From an uncultured Christensenellaceae bacterium (GTDB lineage: Bacteria; Bacillota; Clostridia; Christensenellales; Pumilibacteraceae), in assembly GCA_910586925.1 (NCBI GenBank), contig CAJUKG010000002.1, forward strand, positions 155,201 through 219,200: 64,000 bases of DNA. Reading direction: 5' to 3'. The notes under the pieces were generated by a model. That model worked only from the letters and a program-made list of their open reading frames with translations, did no database searches and was not told where the DNA came from. The position numbers were made by a program, and so were the translations under genes. Below are positions 49,115 to 58,432 of this stretch, piece by piece. Numbering within the stretch: the first letter of the stretch is position 1; each line of letters opens with the position of its first letter.

Positions 49115-52100
49115 GTGGCAAATAACGGTAATAGAAGAAAAAATAAGAATACAAAGAGCAATACTCACGACGCACTCGGAATGACGCTTGTCGTAGTTTC
49201 GGCGTTTCTTTTGCTGTGCATTGTCATAAAGCCGATACTCGGAGTTTTCAGCGAGGCTATTTTCAGCGTTATTCTCGGCGTGTTCGGCATCGTTGCGTAT
49301 CCCTGTCTAATTGCGACGCTCGTTTTGGGTATTCTTATCCTCACTCGCCGTTACGGCAATAATAAGAATATTCCGTTGCGCGTGAAAGTATGTATTCCTA
49401 TTCTCACCGTGTGCCTTCTCATCATTTCGCAGCTCGCGTCCACACACCATTTTCTCAACGATACATTTTCGGGGTATATCGGTAACGTGTATTCCGCGAA
49501 ATATTCGGTGGGCGGCGTGATAGTCGGCACCGTCGCGTTCGGACTCAAAGCGGCGATCACCGAAATCGCGTGCTACGTAGTGTTTTCGGTCGGTGTGATC
49601 GTCACGCTTCTCGTAATGACTTCCGCGATCTCGAAAATTCGCGAGCGGATTCATAACCGCAGAACGCCGCAAGCCCCGCCCGAACCTGTCGCGCCCACGC
49701 ACAGCATGCTGTCCGACGACGAGGCGCAACGCGTCGTTTACATGGGACCGCGCGGCGGGCTGTTTGTCGATCGCATAGAGCCTGCGCACCCCGAGTACGC
49801 TATGGAGTCGGGACTCGCTACCGAAGCCCCCGTTTCCGAAAAACGTGCGGTCAGCGACTATCCGCCCAATCACGTTATGGACGGGCGAGGCGTCGCTCCC
49901 GATAACGACGAGAACCGCAATATGGCGCGCTTCAGACTTTACGGCGATACGGGCGAAGTGACGCGTCAGCGCACCGAAGAATTCCGCGCATCATCCGCGG
50001 GCACTCGAAATCCCGAGCCGCCGCGCACCTATACCGCGCCGCAACAGCCGTCTTATGCGTCCGCCGCATACTCGGGCGAACCTGCGGTAGCCGAGCCGTT
50101 CGAGCGCGTAAACTCGGACGCGCAAAACCCGGACAAGCCTGTCAGAAGCGATTTCGACGGCAATAAACTCGGCAGTATAGCGGATTTGTTTTTCCCCGCC
50201 GAAAAGGATATTCAGTTCAACGATGCGGGCATAGAAACCGCGGAGGAAAAGAGCAGTCACCGCCGTCAGGCGGAGTTCGAGCGCGCGACCGCGCCGATAT
50301 TCGATACTCATGACCGCGCAGTGTCGCGCGAATACGTAGAGCCGATAATCAACGCTTCCGCGCCCGTCGCACAGACTGTGCAACCCGTGCAACCAGCAAA
50401 GCCGCAGTCGCCAATCATAGGCGACATTCAGTCGTCGCCGCTCGAGGACAGATTTTTGTCGGCGTTCGCGGACGACCGTGCGTCGGCTGTCGGCAGCGTG
50501 CCGCCGCTCGAAACAGAACGGTTCAAACAGGAAGATATTATCGACGCTTACGAAGTGCGCGACAGATTCGTCGCTTCGCCCGAAGAACCCGCTTCCGTCG
50601 AGGACGACGCTCTCGACGATATAGTTATAGCGAGCAACGCTCCCGACGCGTACGACGTGTTCCAAGCCCCGACGAGCGACGCATTCGTCGATCCCGTCAA
50701 GGACGATTTCGATATCATCGGCGACGACGACGGCATTATAACGAGTCTTTCGCCGACCGCGGGCGGGAGTTCGTCGCTTACGATTTCGGACGCGCCCGCA
50801 ATAGACATGACCGAAACGCACGACAACGTCAGCGATCTCATAAGCGGCGACGACATGTCGGGCATTTATCTGTCGGCGGACAGCGAGAAGCAACAACCCG
50901 TTGCGGCAGGCTCGAAAAATGCGTCCTCCAAGCGCGCGAACAAGACTGCCCCGCTCGAAAACCAAATGACCATCGACGGCGTGCTTCGCGACATTGCGAA
51001 CGAGTCGGTGGTAGGCGAGATAGGCAAGCGGTACAAAAAGTACACGAATTACGCGCCGCCGCCCGTCGCGCTTCTCAAAGCGTATCCCAAGCACGAACCC
51101 GATCAGGAAGAACTTCAAGCCAAAGCGGAAACGCTCAAGAGCGTTATTTGCGGATTTATGCCCGCGCAGACCCGCGCACAGCTTGCCGAGCAAGTCAAAG
51201 TGCTCGAAGTTATCCCCGGACCGCAGGTCACTCTTTACGAAATGGAAATTCCGTCCGGCTTCCGCGTCAATATCATAGAATCGCGCGCCGCGGATATCGC
51301 GTACGAACTCGCTTCTAACGGCGGCGTGCGTATTCAGGCTCCTATACCCGGCAAACGCGCCGTCGGTATAGAAGTGCCGAATGCGAGCAAGTCGTTTGTC
51401 GGATTGAGCGAAATAGTCGATTCGCCCGTGTTTACCAAGAGCAAATCTCCGCTCGTTTTCGCCGTCGGCAAGGACATTAGCGGCAACGTCATAACCTGCG
51501 ATCTCGACAAAGCTCCGCACTTTCTTATAGCCGGTCAGACGGGTAGCGGCAAGAGCGCGGGACTCAACAGCTTGATAGTGAGTTTGCTTTATAAGTCAAG
51601 TCCCGAGGACGTGCGTTTCGTGCTTATCGACCCCAAACGCGTCGAGTTCAGTAAGTTCCGCGGCATGCCGCACCTGCTGTTTGAAAAGACTATTTCCGAG
51701 CCTAACGACGCGCTCAACGCGCTCAAATGGGCGGCGGACGAAATGAACAAGCGTTACACGATAATGCAGAAATATTCGTGCAGTAAGATCGCCGAGTACA
51801 ATAACCGTCCCGACGTCGTAAACGGCACGCTCAACAAACTGCCGCATATCGTAATAATAATCGACGAGCTTGCGACGCTCATGCAGTCGGCGGTGTCGGG
51901 CGAGATCGAGAGCAAGATAAGCTCCATTGCAGCACTCGCGCGCGCTGCGGGTATTCATCTCATTGTCGCGACGCAACGCCCGTCGGCGGACGTAGTCACG
52001 GGTACTATAAAAGCCAACCTCGGCAGCCGTATCGCGTTCAAAGTTCCCGACGCCACCAACTCGCGCATTATTCTCGACGAGATCGGCGCGGAAGCACTCA

Positions 52101-52555
52101 CGGGCGACGGCGACATGCTGTTCTTCCCGCAGGATTACAACGCGTCGAAGCGCGTACAGGGTTCATTCGTGAGCGGCGAGGAAGTTCTGTCGGTAGTGAA
52201 TTGGCTCAAGGAGCGTTACGAGTGCGACTTCGACGAAGAAGCCGAACGCGCTGTCTGCGGCGGCGGTAACGGCGACGGCGGCGGCAGCGGAGGAAGCGGC
52301 GGCGGAGAAGGCGGCAGTACGCTCGACCCGCTCGCGCCGCGAGTTCTCGCGCACGGCATAAAGACGAAACAACTGTCCGTGTCGGTCGTGCAACGTCGAT
52401 TCTCTATAGGCTATGCGCGTGCCGCGCGTATCATAGATACTCTCGAGGAAAAAGGTTATATCGGACCGAGTACGGGCAACAGTAAGCCGCGCGACGTGAT
52501 CATGACGTCCGAGGATTACCGCAACGAGTTCGGGCACGATATCGACGATTGCTGA
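49115..52555 (+). CDS. ftsK: FtsK/SpoIIIE-family DNA translocase
   Basis: This 1146-residue motor pumps chromosomal DNA through the division septum or into the forespore. The N-terminus has four membrane helices within residues 20-180. A long polar linker (about 190-620) follows, then the translocase with Walker A AGQTGSGKSAGLNSL and Walker B IIIDELATLM, and PSADVVTGTIKANL. A Gly/Ser-rich linker (CGGGNGDGGGSGGSGGGEGG) joins the motor to the winged-helix gamma domain (VVQRRFSIGYARAARIIDTL), which reads DNA polarity. The start is GTG; Shine-Dalgarno is weak. Sporulating organisms usually have one SpoIIIE and this may be it. Confidence 0.94.
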   Translation: MANNGNRRKNKNTKSNTHDALGMTLVVVSAFLLLCIVIKPILGVFSEAIFSVILGVFGIVAYPCLIATLVLGILILTRRYGNNKNIPLRVKVCIPILTVCLLIISQLASTHHFLNDTFSGYIGNVYSAKYSVGGVIVGTVAFGLKAAITEIACYVVFSVGVIVTLLVMTSAISKIRERIHNRRTPQAPPEPVAPTHSMLSDDEAQRVVYMGPRGGLFVDRIEPAHPEYAMESGLATEAPVSEKRAVSDYPPNHVMDGRGVAPDNDENRNMARFRLYGDTGEVTRQRTEEFRASSAGTRNPEPPRTYTAPQQPSYASAAYSGEPAVAEPFERVNSDAQNPDKPVRSDFDGNKLGSIADLFFPAEKDIQFNDAGIETAEEKSSHRRQAEFERATAPIFDTHDRAVSREYVEPIINASAPVAQTVQPVQPAKPQSPIIGDIQSSPLEDRFLSAFADDRASAVGSVPPLETERFKQEDIIDAYEVRDRFVASPEEPASVEDDALDDIVIASNAPDAYDVFQAPTSDAFVDPVKDDFDIIGDDDGIITSLSPTAGGSSSLTISDAPAIDMTETHDNVSDLISGDDMSGIYLSADSEKQQPVAAGSKNASSKRANKTAPLENQMTIDGVLRDIANESVVGEIGKRYKKYTNYAPPPVALLKAYPKHEPDQEELQAKAETLKSVICGFMPAQTRAQLAEQVKVLEVIPGPQVTLYEMEIPSGFRVNIIESRAADIAYELASNGGVRIQAPIPGKRAVGIEVPNASKSFVGLSEIVDSPVFTKSKSPLVFAVGKDISGNVITCDLDKAPHFLIAGQTGSGKSAGLNSLIVSLLYKSSPEDVRFVLIDPKRVEFSKFRGMPHLLFEKTISEPNDALNALKWAADEMNKRYTIMQKYSCSKIAEYNNRPDVVNGTLNKLPHIVIIIDELATLMQSAVSGEIESKISSIAALARAAGIHLIVATQRPSADVVTGTIKANLGSRIAFKVPDATNSRIILDEIGAEALTGDGDMLFFPQDYNASKRVQGSFVSGEEVLSVVNWLKERYECDFDEEAERAVCGGGNGDGGGSGGSGGGEGGSTLDPLAPRVLAHGIKTKQLSVSVVQRRFSIGYARAARIIDTLEEKGYIGPSTGNSKPRDVIMTSEDYRNEFGHDIDDC

Positions 52556-52561
52556 TAGGTA

Positions 52562-53884
52562 ATGAAAGTGCCGATGAAAAACATTGCAGTCATTTCGCTC
52601 GGCTGCGATAAAAACAGAGTGGACACAGAACGCATGCTGTACCGCCTTGTCAATGACGGTCATGCGATTTGCGAACCCGACGATGCCGAAGTGATCATCG
52701 TCAATACTTGCGCGTTTATCGAAAGCGCGCGGCAGGAGAGCGTGGATACGATACTCGAGTGCGCGGAGCTTAAAAAGCACGGCAAGTGCGAAAAGCTGAT
52801 CGTCACGGGGTGTCTGCCGCAAAAACACCGCGCCGAGCTGGAAGCGGCTCTGCCCGAGGCGGATGCGTTTTTGGGCGCGTTCGAGTACGATAAACTTTGC
52901 GGCATAATCGACGGCGAAGCCGAGCGGACGGCAGACGACGGATCGGAGTACGCAAAGTTTTGTGCGGAAGAAAACTTCGGACGGATATTGACGACGTTTC
53001 CGCATACCGCGTATCTGAAAATCGCCGAAGGCTGCAATAATAAATGCACGTTTTGCACGATACCCGCCATTCGCGGCGGTTACAGGTCGCGACCTGTCGC
53101 AGATATAGTAAACGAAGCGTCGGGACTTGTCCGCGACGGAGTGAAAGAATTGATACTCGTCGCGCAGGACGTCACGCGGTACGGCGACGACATCGGCAGT
53201 TCGGTCACCGAACTGCTCGGAGAGCTTGAAAAACTGCCCGTATCGCTTATAAGATTGCTGTATTGCTATCCCGAGCGCGTCACCGACGAATTGATAGACA
53301 AGATCGCAACGTCGGACAAAATAGCGAAATACATAGACATTCCCGTTCAGCACGGTTCCGATAAAATTTTGCGGCTTATGAATCGCAAAACGACGGGCGG
53401 TGCCGTTCGGCGGCTTATCGACAGGCTGCACGAAAAAGGGATCGTCGTCCGCACGACGCTCATGGTCGGATTCCCCGGCGAGGCGCAAGCGGAGTTCGAC
53501 GAGCTTTGCGCGCTCGTTCGCGACGCGAAGCCGGAGTATGCGGGAGTGTTCGCATATTCCAAAGAGGCGGGTACGCCCGCCGCGCGCCTGCCGGAGCAGG
53601 TCAAAAAAGCGGAGAAGCGGCGGCGCGTCGACGTACTCGGCGAAATATGCACTTCGGTCACGCGCGAGTTCAACCGTTCATTGATCGGTAAAACGATAAG
53701 AGTGCTTTACGAGGACGTCGATTTCGACAAAAAGATGTTTATGGGCAGAGCGGAATTCCAAACGCCGGGCGTGGACGGAGTCGTGTATTTCAGCGGCAAC
53801 GAAGTTGACGTCGGCAGGTTCTACGACGTGACGATAACCGATTGCGACGATTACGATTTATACGGCACTCTTTGCGCCGATTAA
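52562..53884 (+). CDS. rimO: Ribosomal protein S12 methylthiotransferase
   Basis: RimO is a radical-SAM enzyme that methylthiolates Asp-88/89 of ribosomal protein S12. The 440-residue protein shows the N-terminal UPF0004 domain (ISLGCDKNRVDTERM, NTCAFI, TGCLPQ) with three cluster cysteines, the radical-SAM CNNKCTFC within EGCNNKCTFCTIPAIRGGYR, and a C-terminal TRAM domain near RVLYEDVDFDKKMFMGR. The AIRGGYRSR block separates RimO from MiaB. ATG 52562 begins seven bases after the ftsK stop; ATG 52574 is an alternative. It is followed closely by pgsA. Confidence 0.95.
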   Translation: MKVPMKNIAVISLGCDKNRVDTERMLYRLVNDGHAICEPDDAEVIIVNTCAFIESARQESVDTILECAELKKHGKCEKLIVTGCLPQKHRAELEAALPEADAFLGAFEYDKLCGIIDGEAERTADDGSEYAKFCAEENFGRILTTFPHTAYLKIAEGCNNKCTFCTIPAIRGGYRSRPVADIVNEASGLVRDGVKELILVAQDVTRYGDDIGSSVTELLGELEKLPVSLIRLLYCYPERVTDELIDKIATSDKIAKYIDIPVQHGSDKILRLMNRKTTGGAVRRLIDRLHEKGIVVRTTLMVGFPGEAQAEFDELCALVRDAKPEYAGVFAYSKEAGTPAARLPEQVKKAEKRRRVDVLGEICTSVTREFNRSLIGKTIRVLYEDVDFDKKMFMGRAEFQTPGVDGVVYFSGNEVDVGRFYDVTITDCDDYDLYGTLCAD

Positions 53885-53905
53885 GCGAGAAAGGAGATAC
53901 CTTCT

Positions 53906-54496
53906 ATGAAAATGAATCTACCAAACAGGCTTACGGTTTTCCGTATGTTCCTGATTCCCGTATTTATAGTGCTGTACTTTCTCGACTTCGAGGGGCATGC
54001 GGTTGCGGCGACGGGCGTGTACTTCGTCGCGTGCTGCACCGATTTCTTCGACGGATACATTGCGCGAAAGAATAATCTCGTCACCAACTTCGGCAAGTTT
54101 ATAGACCCGATAGCGGACAAAATGCTTATCGCATGCTCGCTGATAGCGGTGTGCGTCACCGACCCCGTCATGCAGCCCGCGCATATTTACCGCATAGTGA
54201 TAGCTGTGTGCTCGATGCTCATTATGTCGCGCGAACTCATGATAAGCGTGTTCAGAACGATCGCCGCAGATAAGAAAGTGGTGCTTGCAGCCGACATGCT
54301 CGGAAAATTCAAAACGGTCGTGCAAATGATGGCTCTTTTCGCGCTGTTGCCCGTCACCGATTTCTATAATTGGAACGAAATGCTCGGCACGGTGTTCTTC
54401 TACGGCGGTTTCGCTCTGTTGGGGCTTGCGACGTTGCTGACCGTTATTTCGGGTATAAACTACATTGTAAAAAACAGAGAAGTATTGGAGGATTAA
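53906..54496 (+). CDS. pgsA: CDP-diacylglycerol-glycerol-3-phosphate 3-phosphatidyltransferase
   Basis: PgsA makes phosphatidylglycerol phosphate in the membrane, the entry to acidic phospholipids. The 196-residue protein has four or more membrane helices and the CDP-alcohol phosphatidyltransferase signature with three Asp: TDFFDGYIARKNNLVTNFGK followed by FIDPIADKM. It starts MNLPNRLTVFRMFLIP, typical of the family. AAGGAGA precedes the ATG. The cinA-like gene starts on the next base after its stop, and pgsA-cinA-recA is the usual Firmicute order. Confidence 0.94.
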   Translation: MKMNLPNRLTVFRMFLIPVFIVLYFLDFEGHAVAATGVYFVACCTDFFDGYIARKNNLVTNFGKFIDPIADKMLIACSLIAVCVTDPVMQPAHIYRIVIAVCSMLIMSRELMISVFRTIAADKKVVLAADMLGKFKTVVQMMALFALLPVTDFYNWNEMLGTVFFYGGFALLGLATLLTVISGINYIVKNREVLED

Positions 54497-55630
54497 ATGA
54501 AGGTCGGGTTTTTATCGGTAGAGCGCACTACCGTCGACGTGCGCGAGGCGAAGATCGCAATGTTCGACAGCGGTCACACCGCCGACGCGTTCCTTACCGT
54601 GGGAGCGGAGGAAATCGACCGCGCAGTCACGTATTTGCGCACGTTTTGCGACGCGATCGTGATCGACGGCAATACCGCCGCGTTCTACGACACGTATAAA
54701 GATACGTTGTCGTCGCGTCCCGAGCATTTCGAGCTTGACGGCAAACTGCACAGCGTCGTGCGCGAGGTCACGCCCGAGTTTCTTACCGAGAGGTTTTTGC
54801 CGCTCGTCAATAAAAAGACAAAAAAGCGTTACGCGACGATCGTTTTCAAGACCTATCGCAAATCGGAAAGCGAGTTGCGGATACTGCTTAAAGATTACCT
54901 TACAAAAAAGAGCAAAGTGCAGATCGGATTCTTTCCCGACTTTATGGAGTGCGAAGTGCATGCGCGGTGCCTGACGAGCATGGCGCAAGAGGACATGACC
55001 GCCGTTTCGCAAAAACTCGATAAAATTCTCGGCGGGTTCACTTACGCGTACGAGCGCATATCGCTCGAAGAATGTGTTTCGCAAATGTTACGCGAAGAAG
55101 GACTGAAGCTGAAAATAGCCGAATCGTTCACGGGCGGCGCGATCGGCGCGGCACTTACAAAACTGCCGGGCGCGAGCGAGTTTCTGATGGAGGACGTCGT
55201 CACGTACTCCGTCGCGTCGAAGAACAAGCGGTTGGGCGTTCCGCTCGAAGTGATCGCCGAAAAAGGCGCGGTGAGCGGCGATACGGCGTATAACATGGCG
55301 TACGGCTTGATGTCGTCGGGCGATTGCGACATAGCGATCGCGACGACGGGCAATGCGGGACCTTCGTCGCAAAACGGTACCGTCGGGCTGTGCTATATCG
55401 CGCTCGGCTTGACGTGGCAAAAGCGCGTGGGGGTATTCAAATACCTGTTCGACGGCGACCGCGAATGTAATATAGCGAGCGGAGTTAAGAACGCGTTGCT
55501 GCTTGTTTACAGCGGCATACTCGACTGCAAAAAGCAAGCGCGGCTTCAAGCGCAACAGCAGCCGCCGCAACAGCCCGCCGTAAATCCGACGGCTGTTCCC
55601 GCCACTCCCGATAACTTCGACAATTTCTAA
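54497..55630 (+). CDS. CinA-like protein with diverged N-terminal domain
   Basis: Residues from about 185 to 345 form a good CinA C-terminal (nicotinamide-nucleotide amidase) domain: LKIAESFTGGAIGAALT, VVTYSVASKNKRLGVP and DIAIATTGNAGPSSQNGTVGL. The first 180 residues sit where full CinA has its MoCF-like ADP-ribose pyrophosphatase domain, but the usual motifs (such as GDELL or GGLGPT) are not visible, so that activity may be lost. The last 35 residues are Gln/Pro-rich. It lies between pgsA and recA, as cinA does in Bacillus and Clostridium. TAAATG joins it to pgsA. Amidase activity toward NMN is the family function and is inferred. Confidence 0.85.
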   Translation: MKVGFLSVERTTVDVREAKIAMFDSGHTADAFLTVGAEEIDRAVTYLRTFCDAIVIDGNTAAFYDTYKDTLSSRPEHFELDGKLHSVVREVTPEFLTERFLPLVNKKTKKRYATIVFKTYRKSESELRILLKDYLTKKSKVQIGFFPDFMECEVHARCLTSMAQEDMTAVSQKLDKILGGFTYAYERISLEECVSQMLREEGLKLKIAESFTGGAIGAALTKLPGASEFLMEDVVTYSVASKNKRLGVPLEVIAEKGAVSGDTAYNMAYGLMSSGDCDIAIATTGNAGPSSQNGTVGLCYIALGLTWQKRVGVFKYLFDGDRECNIASGVKNALLLVYSGILDCKKQARLQAQQQPPQQPAVNPTAVPATPDNFDNF

Positions 55631-55658
55631 TGTAATAAACTCAAAGAGGTATAAATAA

Positions 55659-56747
55659 ATGGATAAGAAAGAAAAGTTCAAGGTGTACAACACCGATATG
55701 ACTGCCGCCGAGAAAGAGAAAGCTCTCGCGGAAACTATCGCGCAAATCGAAAAGACTTACGGCAAAGGTTCTATCATGCGCATGACCGACAGCGTTGCGG
55801 CGCAGGTAGACGCCATTCCCACGGGCTGTCTGTCGCTCGATCTCGCGCTCGGCATAGGCGGTTTGCCGCGCGGCAGGATAATCGAGGTGTACGGTCCCGA
55901 GTCGAGCGGTAAAACGACGCTCGCTTTGCACGTGATCGCGGAAACGCAAAAAACGGGCGGCATGGTCGCGTTTATCGACGCGGAGCACGCGCTCGATCCC
56001 GTGTACGCGCAACGGCTTGGCATCGACCTTTCGCGGCTTTACATTTGCCAACCCGATAACGGCGAGCAGGCTCTCGATATTGCCGAAGCCTTGGTGCGCT
56101 CGAGCGCGATGGACGTCGTTGTCATCGACTCCGTTGCCGCACTCACGCCGCAAGCGGAAATAAACGGCGAAATAGGCGAAAGCCACGTCGGACTTCAGGC
56201 ACGGCTCATGTCGCAGGCACTCCGCAAGATCGCGGGCGTTTGCAACAAGACGAAAACCTGCATTATATTCATCAACCAGCTCCGCGAAAAGATCGGCGTC
56301 ATGTACGGCAATCCCGAGGTCACGCCGGGTGGTAAAGCTCTTAAGTTCTATGCGAGCGTGCGACTCGACGTGCGCAAGGGCGAACCGATCAAAGAAGGCG
56401 GCGCGGTGATAGGCAACCGCACCAAAGTGAAGATCGTCAAGAACAAGGTCGCACCGCCGTTCAAGACCGTAGAGTTCGATCTCATATTCGGCAAAGGCAT
56501 TTCCAACGAGGGCGTTGTGCTCGATCTCGCGATAGACAACGGCATTATTACGAAAAGCGGGTCGTGGTTCTCGTACAAAGACGAACGGCTCGGTCAGGGC
56601 AGAGAAACGGTCAAACAGATCATACTCGGACGCCCCGAACTCATGCAGGAAATCGAGGAACAGATCCGCGAGCTTGTCACTCAAAAAGGCGGAATGGGCT
56701 TCGAAACGGGCGAAGAAGATACGGACGACACCGATTCGGATAAGTAA
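55659..56747 (+). CDS. recA: Recombinase RecA
   Basis: RecA forms filaments on single-stranded DNA, drives strand exchange and triggers LexA self-cleavage. The 362-residue product has the Walker A GPESSGKTTLAL, the AFIDAEHALDP and INQLREKIGVMYGNPEVTPG (loop 2 neighbourhood) blocks, and an acidic tail ending TDDTDSDK. AGAGGT precedes the ATG. No LexA box was recognised in the 28 bases upstream; it is probably read through from pgsA-cinA. ruvAB follow after 47 bases. Confidence 0.98.
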   Translation: MDKKEKFKVYNTDMTAAEKEKALAETIAQIEKTYGKGSIMRMTDSVAAQVDAIPTGCLSLDLALGIGGLPRGRIIEVYGPESSGKTTLALHVIAETQKTGGMVAFIDAEHALDPVYAQRLGIDLSRLYICQPDNGEQALDIAEALVRSSAMDVVVIDSVAALTPQAEINGEIGESHVGLQARLMSQALRKIAGVCNKTKTCIIFINQLREKIGVMYGNPEVTPGGKALKFYASVRLDVRKGEPIKEGGAVIGNRTKVKIVKNKVAPPFKTVEFDLIFGKGISNEGVVLDLAIDNGIITKSGSWFSYKDERLGQGRETVKQIILGRPELMQEIEEQIRELVTQKGGMGFETGEEDTDDTDSDK

Positions 56748-56794
56748 TAACGCGCGGTGCATACCGCAACTCGCATACTCACGGGAGATAAACT

Positions 56795-57379
56795 ATGTTC
56801 GACTACATATCGGGCAAGGTAGCCGCGGTCGGAGAAAACCGCGTGGTCGTCGATTGCGGCGGCGTGGGCTTTTCGCTCACGGCGTCGGTGTCTACGTGCG
56901 CCGAGTGCAGTCGTAAAAGCGAAGTCAAACTGCCCGTGTATTTGGCGGTACGCGAGGACGCGCTGGAGCTGTTCGGATTCGCGTCGGAATCGGAGCGCGA
57001 ACTGTTCATGCTGCTCATCGGGGTGTCGGGCGTCGGTCCGAAACTCGCGGTGACGGTGCTCGGCGGTCTGTCGCAAACGCGGCTCGCTTCCGCGGTCGCG
57101 AGCGGCGACGTCGCGGCGATCTCCACCGTAAAGGGCGTCGGCAAAAAAACGGCGGAGCGTATCGTTCTCGAACTGAAAAGCAAACTTCCCGCGTCGCTTG
57201 TCGCGGAGAGCGGAGTGCAGCTTGCCGACATGCCCGTAGATAAGCCCGCTTACGACGAGGCAGTGCGCGCGCTCATGAGTCTCGGTTACGACCGTAAAGA
57301 GGCGGAAGCGGCTGTGCGCAAAGTGACTACGGACGGCATGACCACCGAACAGATAGTGCGTGCCGCGCTCATGGGTTAA
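56795..57379 (+). CDS. ruvA: Holliday junction helicase subunit RuvA
   Basis: RuvA binds four-way junctions and loads the RuvB motor for branch migration. The 194-residue length is typical. It begins MFDYISGKVA (OB fold), contains the helix-hairpin-helix pairs LLIGVSGVGPKLAVTVLGGL and ISTVKGVGKKTAERIVLELK, and ends with the RuvB-contact domain (ALMSLGYDRKEAEAAV). CGGGAG precedes the ATG. The ruvB gene starts three bases after its stop. Confidence 0.97.
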   Translation: MFDYISGKVAAVGENRVVVDCGGVGFSLTASVSTCAECSRKSEVKLPVYLAVREDALELFGFASESERELFMLLIGVSGVGPKLAVTVLGGLSQTRLASAVASGDVAAISTVKGVGKKTAERIVLELKSKLPASLVAESGVQLADMPVDKPAYDEAVRALMSLGYDRKEAEAAVRKVTTDGMTTEQIVRAALMG

Positions 57380-57382
57380 AAT

Positions 57383-58432
57383 ATGGACGACAAAAGGTTT
57401 ATTGCCAATAAAGAGCTTGTGACCGACGACGGCGACGTGTCGCTTCGTCCCACGACGTTCGACGAATATATAGGTCAGGACAAAGTAAAAGCCAACCTCA
57501 AGGTGTATGTGGCGGCAAGCCGCGCGCGCGGCGAGGCACTCGACCACGTATTGCTGTACGGTCCGCCGGGGCTTGGCAAGACGACGCTCGCGCATATCAT
57601 CGCGGCGGAACTCGGCGTCGAAATAAAAGTTACGAGCGGACCGGGGATAGAACGCGCCGCAAACCTCGCATCGCTGCTTACGAATATGCAGGAACGCGAC
57701 GTGCTGTTCCTCGACGAGATACACAGACTCAACCATTCCATAGAAGAAGTGCTGTACCCCGCAATGGAAGATTTCGCGCTCGATATATCGACGGGAAAGG
57801 GCGCGGGCGCAACGTCGATAAGGCTCAATCTCAACAAATTCACGCTCATTGGCGCGACGACGCGCGCGGGCATGCTTACGGGACCGCTCCGCGACAGGTT
57901 CGGCGTTATCTGCAGGCTCGAGCCGTATACCGCAGACGACTTGGTGCGAATAGTCAAGCGTTCGGCGCGACTGCTCAAGATAGCGATAGAGGACGACGCG
58001 GCGAGGGAACTCGCTTCGCGTTCGCGCGGTACGCCGCGTATCGCAAACAGACTTTTGAAGCGCGTTCGCGATTTTGCGGAAGTATTCAACGGCGGCGTAA
58101 TAAGCCGCGACATAACAGTTCGCGCACTGAACGATATGGAGATCGACGCGCTCGGCTTGGACTACAACGACAAAAAACTGCTCGACGCGCTCGTCAATAA
58201 GTTCGACGGCGGTCCGACGGGACTCGATACGCTCGCCGCGGCGATAAACGAGGACGCGGGTACGATAGAGGACGTCATCGAGCCGTATCTCATTCAGCTC
58301 GGGTTTATCGCGCGCACGGCGCGGGGCAGAGTCGCGCTCAAAGCGGCTTACGACCATATGCACGTCAAGCCGAGCAAGAAGGCGTCGGAACAGCTGTCAT
58401 TCTTTACAACTTCGGATTTCAAAAATGAATAA
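57383..58432 (+). CDS. ruvB: Holliday junction helicase motor RuvB
   Basis: RuvB is the AAA+ ring motor of branch migration. The 349-residue protein has the family entry LRPTTFDEYIGQDKVKANL, Walker A YGPPGLGKTTLA, Walker B VLFLDEIHRL, sensor TLIGATTRAGML and the winged-helix C-terminus near LIQLGFIARTARGRVALKAAY. It begins three bases after ruvA and overlaps queA by eight bases, so ruvA-ruvB-queA are coupled. Confidence 0.98.
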   Translation: MDDKRFIANKELVTDDGDVSLRPTTFDEYIGQDKVKANLKVYVAASRARGEALDHVLLYGPPGLGKTTLAHIIAAELGVEIKVTSGPGIERAANLASLLTNMQERDVLFLDEIHRLNHSIEEVLYPAMEDFALDISTGKGAGATSIRLNLNKFTLIGATTRAGMLTGPLRDRFGVICRLEPYTADDLVRIVKRSARLLKIAIEDDAARELASRSRGTPRIANRLLKRVRDFAEVFNGGVISRDITVRALNDMEIDALGLDYNDKKLLDALVNKFDGGPTGLDTLAAAINEDAGTIEDVIEPYLIQLGFIARTARGRVALKAAYDHMHVKPSKKASEQLSFFTTSDFKNE

